From Atopsyche davidsoni (Eukaryota; Arthropoda; Insecta; Trichoptera; Hydrobiosidae), in contig JAILWY010000010.1 in the NCBI GenBank assembly GCA_022113835.1, forward strand, positions 7,589,501-7,653,500: a stretch of 64,000 bases of DNA. Reading direction: 5' to 3'. Every line of letters starts with the position of its first letter. The stretch's first letter is position 1. Positions 1 to 13,260 of this stretch are shown one piece after another. Below the pieces are notes generated by a model that was not told where the DNA came from, made no database searches, and saw only the letters and a program-made list of their open reading frames with translations. The translations under genes were made by a program, and so were the position numbers.

Positions 1-321
1 TTAACGGAAGGCTTTGGCAAGTGGTACCCTGAAGGGCACTGTCACCGAGCACCGTACATCCTGTTAGCCGATACCTCGTTGCCATGCCTAGATACCGTAA
101 CCAATTATCGTCAATTTCGTCAGTATGCATATCCGCTAGTGCAAGCTGATCAGCACGTAATACAAACAAGGTGGTGCATTCCAAACCCCCCTCCGGGCAA
201 GTCCACGTGTAGGCGTTCGAGAAATGCATCTGATTTTAATGTCGAGAATAACGATGAAATTATATTTACTCGGTTGTACATCCATTCTATGGGCCAAAAA
301 GTATCAAGATATGGACCATAA
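1..321 (+). other. Open frame running in from the window edge, unrecognised
   Basis: Frame 1 is open from the first base to a TAA at 319-321, about 106 codons. The stretch is richer in G+C than the DNA that follows. The translation has two Cys/Pro-rich patches, including a CIPNPPPGK run near residue 67, but no family I recognise. The frame has no stop before the edge, so it could be the end of an exon that starts outside the window. A chance open frame in a higher-GC patch is at least as likely. The internal ATG at 82 sits in no special context. Confidence 0.15.
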
Positions 322-604
322 ATTCACAATTAAGCATAAAATAAATTATTTCATACTATGTAAATAATATCATTTTTTGTAAAATATTTATGAAAATTAA
401 ATTGTTGAATTTAACCCGGGGATATTTATAAATATACGAGAAAGCACATTTTTGAAAATCCTGATTTTTTTTGTACGCGTATTTTAATGATTAAATCATG
501 AATTCCTGCTTGGCGTAAAGTATTTAGAATATTTTAATATACCGTATACTAACACGAAACGAGTCTCTTCTTCTCACGTTTCTAAATTAGTTCGGACCAG
601 TATC
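322..604. other. AT-rich non-coding DNA
   Basis: No open frame, repeat or structured element seen. Homopolymer A and T runs are frequent. Confidence 0.7.
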
Positions 605-880
605 ACATTGGCCGGTAATATTAATATAAATATTTATGGCACAAAGGGGCGGACCGCGAGTGTTGTCTCGCGTCGCGCTCTCTCGACTCTGATTGCGGGG
701 ATTAAAATCGGAATGCAAATGGGGGCCGGCGCAGGTCTCCGGGCGGGGTTTTTGCAAGAGGAAGTTGTCTACACCAGACAGCCAACTCTCGGCTGCCGTA
801 TGTTCAAGAAAGTTTGGTCGGAAAATTGATTTATTCGCGATGTGCCGAGGAGATTTCACTCAATTTAAATGCTAATTCCC
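605..880. other. GC-rich islet with open frames on both strands
   Basis: A compact CpG-containing patch in AT-rich surroundings. Frames of 73 codons (+, 608-829) and 90 codons (-, 587-859) overlap, as expected where stop codons are rare. Neither translation is recognisable. It could be a conserved non-coding element, a promoter-like CpG patch or an unrecognised exon. Confidence 0.4.
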
Positions 881-2346
881 ACCCCAAAAGATATGCTTAT
901 AAAATGCTAATGAACAAAGTTGAATTGACTATTTAAGATTATGGTATTTGGATCCTGAGATAATCAGACCAACAATACATGGTTTTAATGAACTCTCAAC
1001 GGGTGTTCGAATAAATCATGGAGTCGCATTCATGCTGAAAAAGTTAATAATACTTCTTTGCTCCGTGGAATATTGTCTTTATTTTTTTTCTGAAAATATA
1101 ATTTCGATGGTTAAGTAACTTGTCAATAAAATACACAAAGCTTGTTATATTCTTAAACAACAGAAAAAATAATAATTTGTGAACAAAAATAACTAAGCTC
1201 TCATAATAAGTACTCTGCGGGGCAAAGTTCTAATAGAAAAATGTTTTTAAATACAACGTCAATATTGGGAAAGTAAAGCTGTTCTTACTTGTTGTACCTT
1301 TTTGCTGCAACAAGTAGAAAGTGTAATATCTTTGTCATAGATTTTATTTCACGTAAATGAATTCTCGAAATAAATTGCATCGTTTACACGGAAAATGGTA
1401 TTTTTTAAACTCGCTAAAAGCGTGAAATCATAAGTGATGAATGCAGCAGCTCTGATAAGGATTTAACTAGAGCGATTTTTTAAATTGCTATTTGCAAAAT
1501 TCTTAGAGTGAATATTTTGCGAGAGATGTATAAATGAGTTGCAATTAATATATCTTTTAGTCATACAAAACATTGAACGATACTCTCTTTTATAGACATT
1601 ATAGAAATGTGTAAATAAATCTATTTTTTTTATTATGTTTTTGAAAACACAGACAATTCGACAATTCCTATTTTTGAATTTTAATAACTGTCGGTTTATA
1701 TTTATGTATAACATTAATGTATAATATTGGAACAAATTTTAAACCATACATTGAAAAAAAAAACACGTGGTATTATATTTTTGAAATAACTACCTTGCGT
1801 TACTTTTACAATCTTTACAGCAGCGAGTAGTAGCGGGATCGGGGTGTATTTTGTTAGGCTCCATTGTTTCATAATCTATACACGTATTCACCGGTGGGGC
1901 TATTATTAGTGGGGCACTTAAAGGTCTGCACAAAAAAGGTTCCGGAAGTACCTAACAAAGCGCACGTGCTCATTCTGAGTTCACACCGCTCTGAATGAAC
2001 CTAAAACCACGCGTAATTGTATACCGCCACTCACTGAGGAACAAGGTGCCAACAAGTAGCAATGAGTGCATCTCAATGGATCCGCCCTAATCAAGGCTGG
2101 AAAATTACCTCTCACGTTCGAAATATGGACGTCTACTTATAATATTTATATCACAAAATATACATATATTTTGTATTCTAAAGTAACTTTACATCAACGC
2201 AAATATAATCAATTAAATGTGTTGTCCAAGCACTTAAAAAACTTAGCTTCGGGCGTATGCCCGTGCACTGGCCTGTGTTTGCCGATCACTCACTCTCTGT
2301 TTAGCTTGTGAACTCGCCGACAGAGACACAAATCGCCCCGCCATTT
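881..2346. other. AT-rich non-coding DNA
   Basis: Mostly A/T-rich sequence with scattered short ORFs of 60-90 codons that look like chance. A somewhat higher-GC stretch lies at about 1815-2110, with no coherent frame. Confidence 0.6.
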
Positions 2347-2349
2347 TGG

Positions 2350-2538
2350 TCAGGGCATTTTCTTTTTAAATTCCTTGTATAAAGCCCCGATTCGAGGGCA
2401 AACAATTGCATTGACAGAAGTAATAGTCGCTACTGGAACGGTCGGAGATTCGATTACGTCACTCGTTTGATCTTGATTTGATTCGCTTACCAACAAAGGA
2501 ACATTAGATTGTTTCTCTATCAGAGGCAATAGCCTCAC
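2350..2538 (-). other. Short minus-strand open frame, unrecognised
   Basis: A 62-codon frame that starts with ATG and ends in a lysine-rich tail (YKEFKKKMP). Its composition is protein-like, with mixed acidic, polar and basic residues and few low-complexity runs. I cannot place it in a family. It may be a remnant of a mobile-element ORF or a chance frame. No splice signals or partner exons are evident. Confidence 0.12.
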
Positions 2539-2575
2539 TTATATTTACGACTTTTTTTCGGACCTCCAATAAACG

Positions 2576-5394
2576 TTAGGTCTTTACTAGCATCGGTTAA
2601 ATAATATTTCTTTTAAATTTAGTTCAAAAATCCAGGTGTATTAAAAAAATATATCTTCACATATAACAGGATCGATAAATATAAAGCTTCGAGACATCGA
2701 CGCTTTTATATAATGTGGAATATTGACAAATATTTGAAGTCTGAGCATATTAACAAATTTTCAAAAGCACGAATTAAAAAAAAAAACAAACAAACAAACC
2801 AATCATTTGAGGTGTATCCCAGCAATTTTGTAATTAAGCGCGGAATAGGAATGAGTAGGGCCACATACCCAACGGATGACCACCAAAGGATAGAAAGGGT
2901 TTTTAACGAGTGTCGACAAGATTTCTAAGGCTAAGGGTTTGACCAAAGATCCAAATGTTACAAGATATTTTACTATTATTTGATTTTATAATTAACGACA
3001 TATGATCGTTTAAAGTCGCAGATAAATAAATACGCTATCACCAAGAAAACAACAGGAGTTAAATATAATTAAAGAAAAATAACTATGCCATTAAATATTC
3101 ACCAACAATTAATTTGAAATGAATAAAATTTATCCATTCATTTTCAAAACGAGACATAAAAATTGAATAAATATTAAGGACTGATATAACTTTTACAAAT
3201 AAACGTGTGCAAGAAAGTATTAGTAATTAATAAAAATAAAATATGTGCAGTCGAGAAATGCACGCTATTTTGCTCAAATAATGTATCGTTGCCGCAAATA
3301 CGGAATTCAGTTTAGTTTAAAAACATTTGTAAACACACGTCATCAACCAACTAAGAATTAAAACAAGACGAGGTATAATGCATCACCCTGGTCGTGTTAA
3401 GTATTATTAATATGAAATTTGCAGCTCTGCAAATTTGTATTTAAAATAATGTTACTTTAATCGCTTCAGTTGGCTAGAGCATGAAATTTGTAGAGACATT
3501 TGGAAAGTCAAAGCGCAGTATAGTGTGGTGCATGCGACGAATAACAAAATGAGACAGAGGAATAAATCAAGACTGAGAGCTGGCGGTGCCAGAGTTTTCT
3601 ATATTGTCGTTCAAACGCAAATCGTGGTGTGTAATATAAAATATATATTGATAGATCATTAATAAACTCCATTCTTATTCATTTTAAGCGAACTTTAATT
3701 GATAGATTTTTTAATAAATGCATACCGTCACTTTTTGAATCAACAATAAAGAAATAATAATTATTTTTTATAAGACTTCATCGCGATTTTTCAAACCGCA
3801 TGAAATGAAGATACGACTATCCTTATATTTAAAAGTTCCTTATATTAAGACGCGAGGTAAAATCCAAATAAAATAACATTCATCCTGCAAAAATCAGCGT
3901 CTACCCTTGATGATGAGATCTTCAAAACTAGTTTAAATTTAAAATATATAAAAAATATTACATCTAAAAACCGCTGAGACGTAGGCAACTATATAAATAG
4001 CAGACCGAGATTTTTCCCCTCACGTGTCACGTGCTGCTAGGGTAGAAGAGGCAAATTGAAAAGACTGAAGCTTCGTTTGGCGTAATATATAAATATATGA
4101 AATATGACATATTCGCGAAATGGTGAGACGCGGAATCTTGTTACGGAGTACGGCATATCACAACCTCACACGGGGACGGGTGTACAATAGCACATCACAC
4201 GGAGATTTAACTAAACTCAGTAAGCGCTGAGTGAATGTATCAAACCGATTTAAAGAAAATCAAATCGCACCCTTACAACACATTTCTTTTGATAACGTAG
4301 GTTGATTTTTATTTGTCAAATTTATTCGGATTTATGAGATATTTTGTGTCACAAAACGTAACAAATAAAATTGGAAGTATGCGCAGTTTTCTTATTGGCA
4401 TTTTGATACAAGTAAACGATACAATTTATTATTGTATTGTTTTAATTAAAGATTATATAATTTTCGACGAAATCAATTTTCTTAAAACAATAATCAGCTT
4501 GGTGTATAAGATTTCCCAAATCCAGATGTCTTAGCTGAAATTTTCATACTCTTCATACATGGGGTATTGAATTTATGGCTTGTCATGAAGTCGCCATCGG
4601 AAAGTTAAAGATCTATAATGGAAGAATGTTATATTTGGAGGTAATCTCTTCGAGGTCATTTGGTTACTGTAGTTACTTTTTTATTAGTAATAAATAATTC
4701 TACACATCTGTTCACATACCATAATTTCTGCTACGTTTTTTTAGTTTAGTTTATGAGACCGTGGTTTATATTGAACTGTTATCGTATTCTAATTATTATT
4801 TTTTTTAGTTTTCTCTTATTTTACATCTGTTTCCAATGCTCCTCAATTATAAATACTACATTTTTGAGGATTATGGCGTGTTTTTTTTTTAGATAACTAG
4901 AGTCACTTTTAGGGGTGTGATATTATTATATTGATTTATCGCAACAACGGCCGCCAAAACCTACAAACCATTAACCAAAATAATATTTATTGTTCTAATC
5001 AAACTTTTAAAATACAATTTAACTTAATCACGGATAGTGAATATTTTAGTAATAAAACCATAAATGATTCTCAGTATGTTTTGGGATGGGATATCGTTTA
5101 TATTAAATATAAACGAAAAATAGTTTGAATATGTATGTTTAAATTATGATGATAAAACATAAAGAATATTATATAAAAAAGTGGAAAACTTTTAAATATA
5201 TTTGATCATAGTTGGTGTTTTAAAAGTAAAAACCTAAATCCACGTATTTACCCTAACAAGTTGAAATTCTTTGAACTTTTTTGCTTTTAAAATTTCTCGT
5301 AAGCTCTAACAGCTATCATTCCTCCGATACTTAGGCATCTTTCTAGAAGACTGTGGGTAGCGTAATTTGTCAACTGAGGACACAATGCGCCATT
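2576..5394. other. AT-rich non-coding DNA
   Basis: Long AT-rich stretch without a convincing gene. The short reading frames at 2713-2928, 4313-4534 and 4931-5128 are low-complexity, Asn/Ile/Lys-rich and look like chance. A perfect 10-bp palindromic arm pair (AAATTTGCAG and its complement, 2-base spacer) lies near 3416-3437. Confidence 0.6.
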
Positions 5395-5600
5395 TTGAGT
5401 CGGCGGCATTAGCATATCGACCTTTTGGAGGTGGCGGTGTCCCCGTCCCGCCCCCGGTTCGCCGGGGGCCGCTAGTTGGTTAAACCGGATGCAAATTCTT
5501 CGGGGTAGTCGGTAAAAAAATGAGCGATTGCGGATTGTGAGGGGAGGAACGAAAGCGAGAAAGTCGAATGTGTCGATTCTGGGGATTGGAAACTGCTCTG
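5395..5600. other. GC-rich islet with strong hairpin
   Basis: A short G+C-rich patch, C-rich then G-rich, in AT-rich surroundings. Its main feature is a perfect inverted repeat at 5450-5469. No frame is convincing. Function unknown. Confidence 0.4.
5450..5469. repeat. 8-bp GC hairpin with TTCG loop
   Basis: GCCCCCGG at 5450-5457 pairs perfectly with CCGGGGGC at 5462-5469 across a TTCG loop. As RNA this is an all-GC stem closed by UUCG, although the closing pair is G-C rather than the especially stable C-G. It is a striking structure for such AT-rich DNA. It could also be the relic of a transposon end. Nothing shows that it is transcribed. Confidence 0.55.
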
Positions 5601-5779
5601 TGTGCTTCCGGCTGTCCGTTTATTTTACAACTTAAGTCATAACTATTTTTTTAGTTTTCGGTTTACTTCCACATTTATACCAATTTGTATACTAATATAA
5701 AATCATATTATAAAAAGTATAAATTACAATAGCAATACCTTGAATTTTTTATTAGCTAAAATACTCTTAATACTCTTTT

Positions 5780-6030
5780 TCGTCAAGTGCCTCTCCTCAG
5801 AGGAGGTTGGCGACCATTTCACTGAGCATATACTCATGCTGAGCCAGTGTTCATGGCTTTCTAAGGAGAAATAGTGTTGTGGGTCTCCGGGTCCTTCTTA
5901 TTAACATAAATAAATTAAGTTATCAATATTTTTGACACAGTGTACATGGTGGAATTCCATTTTAATATTTTAAATAAAATACTTTGATAAATTAACATGT
6001 GCAAAAATCACTCAAGAATTTTATTTAAAA
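5780..6030 (+). repeat. Dispersed repeat family, copy 1 (modules A then B)
   Basis: Bases 5780-5900 (module A) match 23026-23142, sharing GTGCCTCTCCTCAGAG, the AGGTTGGCGAC block, TGAGCCAGTGTTCATGG and a closing CCGGGT-C-TTCT. Bases 5918-6030 (module B) match 22775-22860, sharing TTTTTGACA and GGTGGAATTCCATTTTAA, followed by a degraded stretch resembling the snap-back core (AAAATCACTCAAG). Here A comes before B, the reverse of copy 2. No coding potential is seen. The family is probably a non-autonomous transposon or satellite-like unit; its class cannot be named from this window. Confidence 0.75.
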
Positions 6031-8039
6031 TATAAAAATAAATTAATTTTCAACTTTGAATTACAAAGTATTATATTTTTATTTAAAGAATATTACTATA
6101 AAATATAAATGTTTGTTTGTATACATCAGTTTTAATGGTGATAAAAGAACCTGTGGATTCGTCTACGCAACAGTTTCAGGGTAATAAAAATGATAGATTT
6201 GCTGTTAAACTTTTAAAAGGACCGCAAATCACCCATGAGTTAATAAACGACGAAACAGAACGCTATTTCGATGTCTTTCAAGAGATCTGTACTCTGTCCG
6301 TTGAATTAAGTTTGAATCATCAGTCCAAGTGCCTTAACGTGCTAGAAAACTCCGTGCAAATTTAAGTCATAATAGCCCATCGCCTGTAAAGATAATAGCT
6401 TCATTCGCCACATCCGGGTATATGACTGCCTAAACGCATGTCCGCCATGAGAATAATATGCCCACTTCACAACTCAGTATACTTTACAGCCGGCATTGGC
6501 TCATACATTATAAGTGGGAAATTAATTAAAGTAATGTAGTCGTAAGTACCGAAGCTTTTACAGGCCGACAAGTCATTCTGGAATTTTACGACGAGATCGT
6601 ATAAGCGTCACCAAAATAATGACAGGATTCAAATTAACTACGAAGTCGGGATAATTAAACTCACGCTTTATCTGTTATCATTGACTATTTTCTCGTTCAC
6701 CTCATCAGTTGACTTAGGTTAAATAGTTGAAGAAATGTTAACTATACACTTGAGCAATAATCAGTTATATTCGTATGCGTTGCACATTTCTAGATAAATA
6801 AAGAAAGGTTTTCGAAAAAAAGATTTTTAAAGAGAATATATCTCATGAAAATTATGTCGCTTGTAGTACAAATAATTATCATAGAGTTTTTCAAATATAA
6901 CATCATATATATTTAAATTCCAGATATAATTTTTTTAATTAAATTTAATTAAAAAATAACTATTTACAAAATTTTAAGCTGTATCTATTTTGACCAATAT
7001 GTTTGAAAATATCAAGAATATAAAACCTATTATTTTCATTATTCTTCAATGAAAAAATTGGATTGTAATAAATAATGCTTTTGGATATCAATTAGTAACA
7101 ACCTTGTTTAATTCATTTTATACTACTGACACTAGTAAAACCTAAAACGTACTGAAGTAAGAAAGGACACTTGTAACGATTTTCAAAACATGTTTTTTTT
7201 TTAAATAAGAGTTAGTCCAACAGATGCTGATAAACCGTTTTCCAGAACGTTCTCTCCTCTGCGGGGGTATTCTGTGACTGATAATAGGCGCGTAACGAAG
7301 AACAGAGCTAGAATGATGGCTTTATAAGCCGCTGAGTCCCTGTCAGTGAGAACTTTACGACGCCAATCAGTCTTTTCTCGGGCGTCTCGCGTGCCCGTAT
7401 TACAATATCACTTTAATTGCACCTACAGTAATTAAATGAATAAATAAAGCGTTTAAAAAAACTATAATAGGATTATGATTTTTCAAATCCAAAATTTCAA
7501 TCTTCTAACAAAATCAGTTGAAAGTGTTTGGTTTTGGTATTCTGGAGAAATGGTTCAGGATAAGTGAATAAAATAAAAGAAAAATATAACCTTATAAATA
7601 TTTGTTATTAATAATATTACGATGGAATATCGCAAATAATTCTCAATATGAAACATTATAAAAACTAAGTTCTTCGATTTGATTCCATCCTTATTATACG
7701 ATTTCAGAATACTCATCAGAATACTTTTGATATAAAAGCTCAGGCGAGCACATAAATGTGATTTTTAATGTAAATACTCATACTATCGTAGCTAAAAAAA
7801 TATAAATATTATACTCAAAAATTATTGGTCATCTGATCCATAATATTGGAAATAATACTCATTGATATAACTAATATTAAAATAGTTAAATTTATTAAAT
7901 AAAATTCGGTTCAAGGGAATTAGGCTCGGGTAACTGCTGCATGCTCCGTGTCCGTAAGCGATAAGATAACCGTTGTTCTCAGAGGTGATATTATGTTGGT
8001 CTCGGTTTAGACGTTAAATCATACAATTGAGCTATCTTA
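6031..8039. other. AT-rich non-coding DNA
   Basis: Mostly AT-rich. A frame of about 82 codons at 6117-6365 (+) has a fairly protein-like mix (DETERYFDVFQEI) but no recognisable domain or splice context. A higher-GC stretch at about 7230-7420 has no continuous frame. Confidence 0.55.
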
Positions 8040-8200
8040 TCCCCGGTGAATTTCCGGCCTGGCCAGAGCCGGGGTAAACACGGGGGGTGGAGGCCAGCGA
8101 CCACCCCCTGGGCAGCGACAGTGTCATGGCAAACAGCGATAGCGGTCGGGGGGAGGGGGGCGCGGCGCGTAAAGCAGCCACTCAAACGCCGTCATTGGCT
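8040..8200. other. GC-rich islet
   Basis: G-rich patch with a GGGGGGAGGGGGG-like run near 8150. Overlapping frames on both strands (8046-8249 + and 7991-8185 -) are low-complexity and unrecognised. Possibly regulatory or structural; not assigned. Confidence 0.4.
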
Positions 8201-8834
8201 TCAACGCAATCAATCAACTGATTGTCATTGTATTATCCATGCTTTGTGAAAAATGTTTTTGCTGCATTCTGCGTAATTTTTCCCGCAGTAGATATTTTAG
8301 TTGCACAAAATCCACTCGGTAAATATTTCATTAATTTTTAATCAACCATGGAAATTTTGTATTTTTTTGTATTTATTTATAGTATATTATTGTTTAAAAT
8401 ATTAAGCAATTCAGAATAAATCATTAACATGTTTGAATAATACATATTTGTCAATTCCATGTGACACCGTTATAGCTGAGAGCGACAATTCGAATCGGAT
8501 GGGTCAGCCGGAAAAAAGAAAAGCCATTGCCGTTTTGAAGATAAAAATAATACAATATTTACTATTTATTCATTTGGCGGATGTAAAATGTCGCCAAGTT
8601 TCACATTTAATAATCCTAAGGTCAGAAGAGCTATCCATCCGTATGGCGAAGCGCGTGTTCTTTACAACCACGTGGATGGCCCGCGCGGGGGACATGGAAG
8701 GTCACGCGAATGGAACCAAAGGCTAAATATTACCAAATGTCAATGCGGTTCTGATTACACGACTATTAAAAAAAAACAACATAAAATTCAATGAATCAAC
8801 ACACATTGTAGAGCTAATGCTTATGCCGGCTACA

Positions 8835-8962
8835 CACGCAGCGATACAACTTGCGACCGATTTGTAATCAACCAATAGCGCCTCTTTATTTTGTATGCGT
8901 TTTTATGGTTTTGCAACGCTATTAGCTGATTGCAAGTCGGTTGCAAGTTGTGTCGCAACGTG
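8835..8962. repeat. 46-bp imperfect inverted repeat, MITE-like or hairpin locus
   Basis: The arm at 8835-8880 (CACGCAGCGATACAACTTGC...) is the inverted partner of 8917-8962, with 38 of 46 positions complementary and a 36-base spacer. Most differences are transitions, and four of the eight would be G-U pairs in RNA. Just outside the left arm is CGGCTACA, giving a CTACACACG start that recurs near 54285. The structure fits an old short inverted-repeat transposon; a transcribed hairpin precursor is the alternative. No clear target duplication was found. Confidence 0.55.
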
Positions 8963-11900
8963 CCCTTCCAAGTAATTAAGAATATGTGGTAATTTATTTG
9001 AAAAGTAATTTAGATTCGCAATTTCACATTTCGACTCTGTTTTCTATTTAAAATTAAGAAATGGTAAAGGTTAATTTATTTGTATAGTAACTTAGATTTT
9101 TACAGGTTTGAATTTTAGGGATTCGCTTTTATTCGTAGTAGGCTCTTTAGAATATTCTACAATGGTTCTGGGAAATATAGATATTGATATTACCAATATT
9201 AAATAATTGTTTACTTCCAAATAGAATAGATGACGAATCAGTTTGTTGATCAAAGCGGGCACGCCTTGTTAGACAAACTATCCGCCTGTTCTCTTTGCGT
9301 TTGGAGGAACAAAGTGTCTGAACCATTACAATCAATGGCAAGCAAATAAATAGGACGCTCGGGGGGGAGTCTTTCCATACAGCTTTAACAGGTAGGTAAA
9401 TATTTATTTTGTTTCCTTTGTTTTGTAAAGAAAATTTTCTGCATGATTTGTTAATTCATTTGTGAAAATCATACACCATTTGCTATGTTCTTCAGGTCGA
9501 ATCCAGGAGAATGATATAAAAACCTTTTAGTTATAGATTGGTTTTTATGAACATTTCTTAAATTAACATACAATCGGAAGATATTTATTAAAAATTTACT
9601 AAAACATTAGTAATTAGTTTATTAACTGGTTTATATACAATAAAAACATTTAAAAACAAAATGGTATATGAAAATAATAATTCATATTTTGAAGAATATA
9701 AACTTATTTTTCTTTAAATAGATAAAGCACTTATTTCTGTCTAGGTATTTTATTGAAAAAGCCTGAAAATATTCTAACCTAATAACCTTATGATTGTACT
9801 TTTAATGAAACAAAGTTACGTCAAAGTTGAAAATACTTTACAGCATTGCGTTTTTAATTGGCCGCCTTTCGGGGATTTTTCAATGCCATTTTACTTAATT
9901 ACAAAATCTATATTTTTAAGTTTTTTTTGTCTATTCTAGGCAAAATATAAAGAATGACATATAAAATCAGTGAAAAAATCTAGATATAGAGAAAATGTAT
10001 ACGGTGTTCAAAAAAACTATAGATCATCGATTTTTTTTTTCAACTCCAAAAAGTCAACATAACATCTCCTTGCATATGCCAAACTATAAGAAGTTAAAAA
10101 CTACTCTCTAAATTAAAAACGGTAATAAATTTATATATTTTCGTAAAGAGTTCTTGCACCGTCTTTATATCTCAGTTATTATATATGGTATTAAGTTGAA
10201 CACGTTATTAATACTGCACAAAGTTTTCAGATCGAATATTCAATTTATTGAGAAGCATTGATTTCATGAAATAAAAATTATGATTTGAGGGCAAAGATTA
10301 AATCATCAAATAAAACCATTTATCAAACAAAACCGAATAAAATAGACTAGATCATTTTAAATAACACCTTTGCAGCATAATAAACACACTCAGAAGTACA
10401 TCTGTCATACTTGGTAAACAAATATTATACATACGGTAAACGGAACTTCTCATTTTTTGCAAGATTCGTCCGTGAAGCTGCTTTTCTGACATTTCTAATC
10501 CAAGAAATGGAACTATTATGAAATGTTATTTCCGATCATAAAAGCACATTCTGGAATAAATTATTTGCACGTGACTCTGCGGGGACACCAATAATAGCAC
10601 CGCCAACGTCGGGCCACACAATTGAAATTTCAATGCTTTCGTGTCGCCTGGATTGAAATTCAACACAATGGTGCTCTAGGATGCTGTATGAATAGATAAA
10701 TGAAATACACTTTACTTGTATACTAGATGAAATCATTACAAATATTATAATGTTGAATGATAACTATATAAAAATAATACATACATATCCATATATATGC
10801 ACACACACCTACCCACACATGCCAGTGTATAATGTTTTCTACGACCGTTGAAGAATGTAATAAAAAAAATAACATGGATCTAGTTGCTAAATTGTGCCAA
10901 ATAATATTACAATTATTTTAACAACCTCTAGGCCTGGATGTGTGTAAGAAGCTAAACTTTTAATGCATTTAACTCACAGTGATAGATTATCTGAATAGGA
11001 GGCACTGGCGCTGATAATGCAATCAATAAAGCTCAGAAAATATATAATTAAAATATGATATATTTTAATATAAATTATAAATAAGTTCTGTATAATTCCA
11101 AAAACTCTAACACGAAGATTCTGCTGCAGAGTAGCTTTCACTCACAAATATAATACTAAAGTTCAATAGTATATTGCTTCATTTTATTTCAGATAGAATT
11201 CCTTTATTGCAAGAATTCCGTGGCAAGTTTTGCATCTGAAAACATAAAAGAAATACTAATTGTTCAGTAACGATCCAAGAATGAAACTAAAGAGCACAGT
11301 CAATTATATAAAAGGAAGTCTTACTAGAATTTCAATTCAATCAACAGCAAAAGCAACGCTCAGCTATGAAAATTAAAGAGATCTGTTTTCATAGGAAAGT
11401 TGTGCATCAAAGATACCATAGATAGCAGACAGGAAACTAAGAGAAAAACACATTTTGATTGCGATATTTTCGAAACATTTCTGTCTGTAATTTAAATCAC
11501 AATATTTATTTAAATTATATTTGAAAAACAAATTTAATTGATGTTTACGAATGTAATTTACTTTTAAACATTTTTTAAAAACAAATTATTGTAATTAAAA
11601 TATGCAGGCACGAACTTAATGGACACAAAGTTAGATGCTTCTCAAATACGCAAAATATTGAGATTTTTGTAATTTTCGTTGATGGTGTACATTATATGCC
11701 CAACGATAGAGCAAAAAGTTAATAGCTTATTGACCCTACTGAAAGTTATTTTTATGGAAAAATTTATTTTGTGGTATTTTTGTAACTTACGAAATAGAAA
11801 AAAATACAAAATAAACAAATAAATGATTATATTTAATGATTACAATAATAATTATAATAATTCCATGTTTATTTACGTGGATCATTTTTAAATAGGTGTA

Positions 11901-13200
11901 TATATGTTCATTTGTATGGTTTTTAAAGTCAACGGCCAGAGCTGCAGACTATCTAATCAATGACTAGCTCAGGTCTGTTTTTTTTCATCCAACTTTGACT
12001 CAGACCTCCAACTCAGGAAACCCGAAAATACGTTCAACTCTCACTTTGATTTCAGCTCAACTTTAACTACAAATGCTACTCTGAGTTTTACTTCAAGTAC
12101 GAAGTTCTGGTCGCCGCTGGTAAATACATTTAGTGATATTCAATTATGTGCGACCAATTTTATTTCCCGAGTGATATTAAAAATACACAAGTTAATTAAT
12201 TTATTAACGGCTTACAGTGGTAACAAAATCTGAAACTGTTATTTTTTAAATGGATGAAGTGAGGTGTTTATTATAAAATTAATTGAAATTTGCTGAAATT
12301 GAAAATTTACAACCATAAAACGTGAAAGATCATTATGCTTGGTCAATTATTTTACATATTATGTTCGTGTCAATATTTTAAGTGAACTCCACTACAAAAG
12401 CATTGTATTGAATTTTCAGTTATTGAATAAAATATTTTTTATTTATTTATCGAAATCTGAAAAACAATTTAGGGTCTACAAAAAATGTTCAAATTGTCTT
12501 TATTTTTCAACAACTTTTTTTAGACAATTAAATAACAAAAATATTTTGTTGTAATGAATTTGAAATGTTTCATGAAGATAAAATAAAATGTTAACATGGC
12601 CTTAATTGCTATCTCTCAGTCTAAATCAGTTCATGTTTTAATTATTTGATAAAATTCCACATTGTATTTTTAAGTTAATTTAGGAATCACGAATCACCTC
12701 CTTTGATAAAGTTGAAAGAGCTTCTCTCGCAGGGACGTCATCTCGACTCTCCTCTAAGTCTGGGCAAAACTAATAACCGTGGAAGACTAAAGTGCATTTC
12801 AATTTTATGTCCTCCACGCTTAAGGAATACTGTATTATCTTAGTGCTGAGCAGTATTAGAACTTGCTGATAATACTCTTTTTAGATGGCTCCTGATAGCT
12901 AGAATATTGATAAAAAAAAAACTATTATATATTTTACTTCTGCGATTTTTACCAATGATATTTTATAAATATTTTTACTGGTGGTTATGAAGAATAATGA
13001 TATCGAGTGCACACTTAATTGCTCCTACAGTTTGTTGAAATGTTAAGTAAATGGTGAAGTTAATTAAGTCATTTGCATAAAAATTATCGTTTGAAATTTT
13101 TTTTATATGTCGAAGTTACCCTGGGTCAATATCTTACGGTTAAAATTCTATTTATCGAATTGGAAGCGTTTATTGAAAAAAAAAGATATTCCATGTGGTG
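8963..13200. other. AT-rich non-coding DNA
   Basis: More than 4 kb with no supportable gene. The frames at 9147-9341 (-), 10536-10736 (-) and 12339-12554 (+) look like chance. A CA/TA-rich patch lies at about 10780-10820. Bases 11990-12110 form a degenerate series of CAACT and GACTC-like words. Confidence 0.6.
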
Positions 13201-13214
13201 AGCGGCCAATAAAA

Positions 13215-13260
13215 GATTTGTTTCGGACCGGAAACAAATCGGGGTGGGCGCCTCCGCCCA
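13215..13260. repeat. Two adjacent short hairpins
   Basis: GATTTGTTTC (13215-13224) and GAAACAAATC (13231-13240) are perfect inverted arms around GGACCG. Immediately after, TGGGCG (13245-13250) pairs with CGCCCA (13255-13260) around CCTC. The two stems are four bases apart. Function unknown. They resemble intrinsic terminators, but nothing else here supports a bacterial reading. Confidence 0.45.

Noticed and set aside
13215..13240. Hairpin read as a bacterial intrinsic terminator
   Set aside because: No T run follows, and nothing else in the window is bacterial in organisation.
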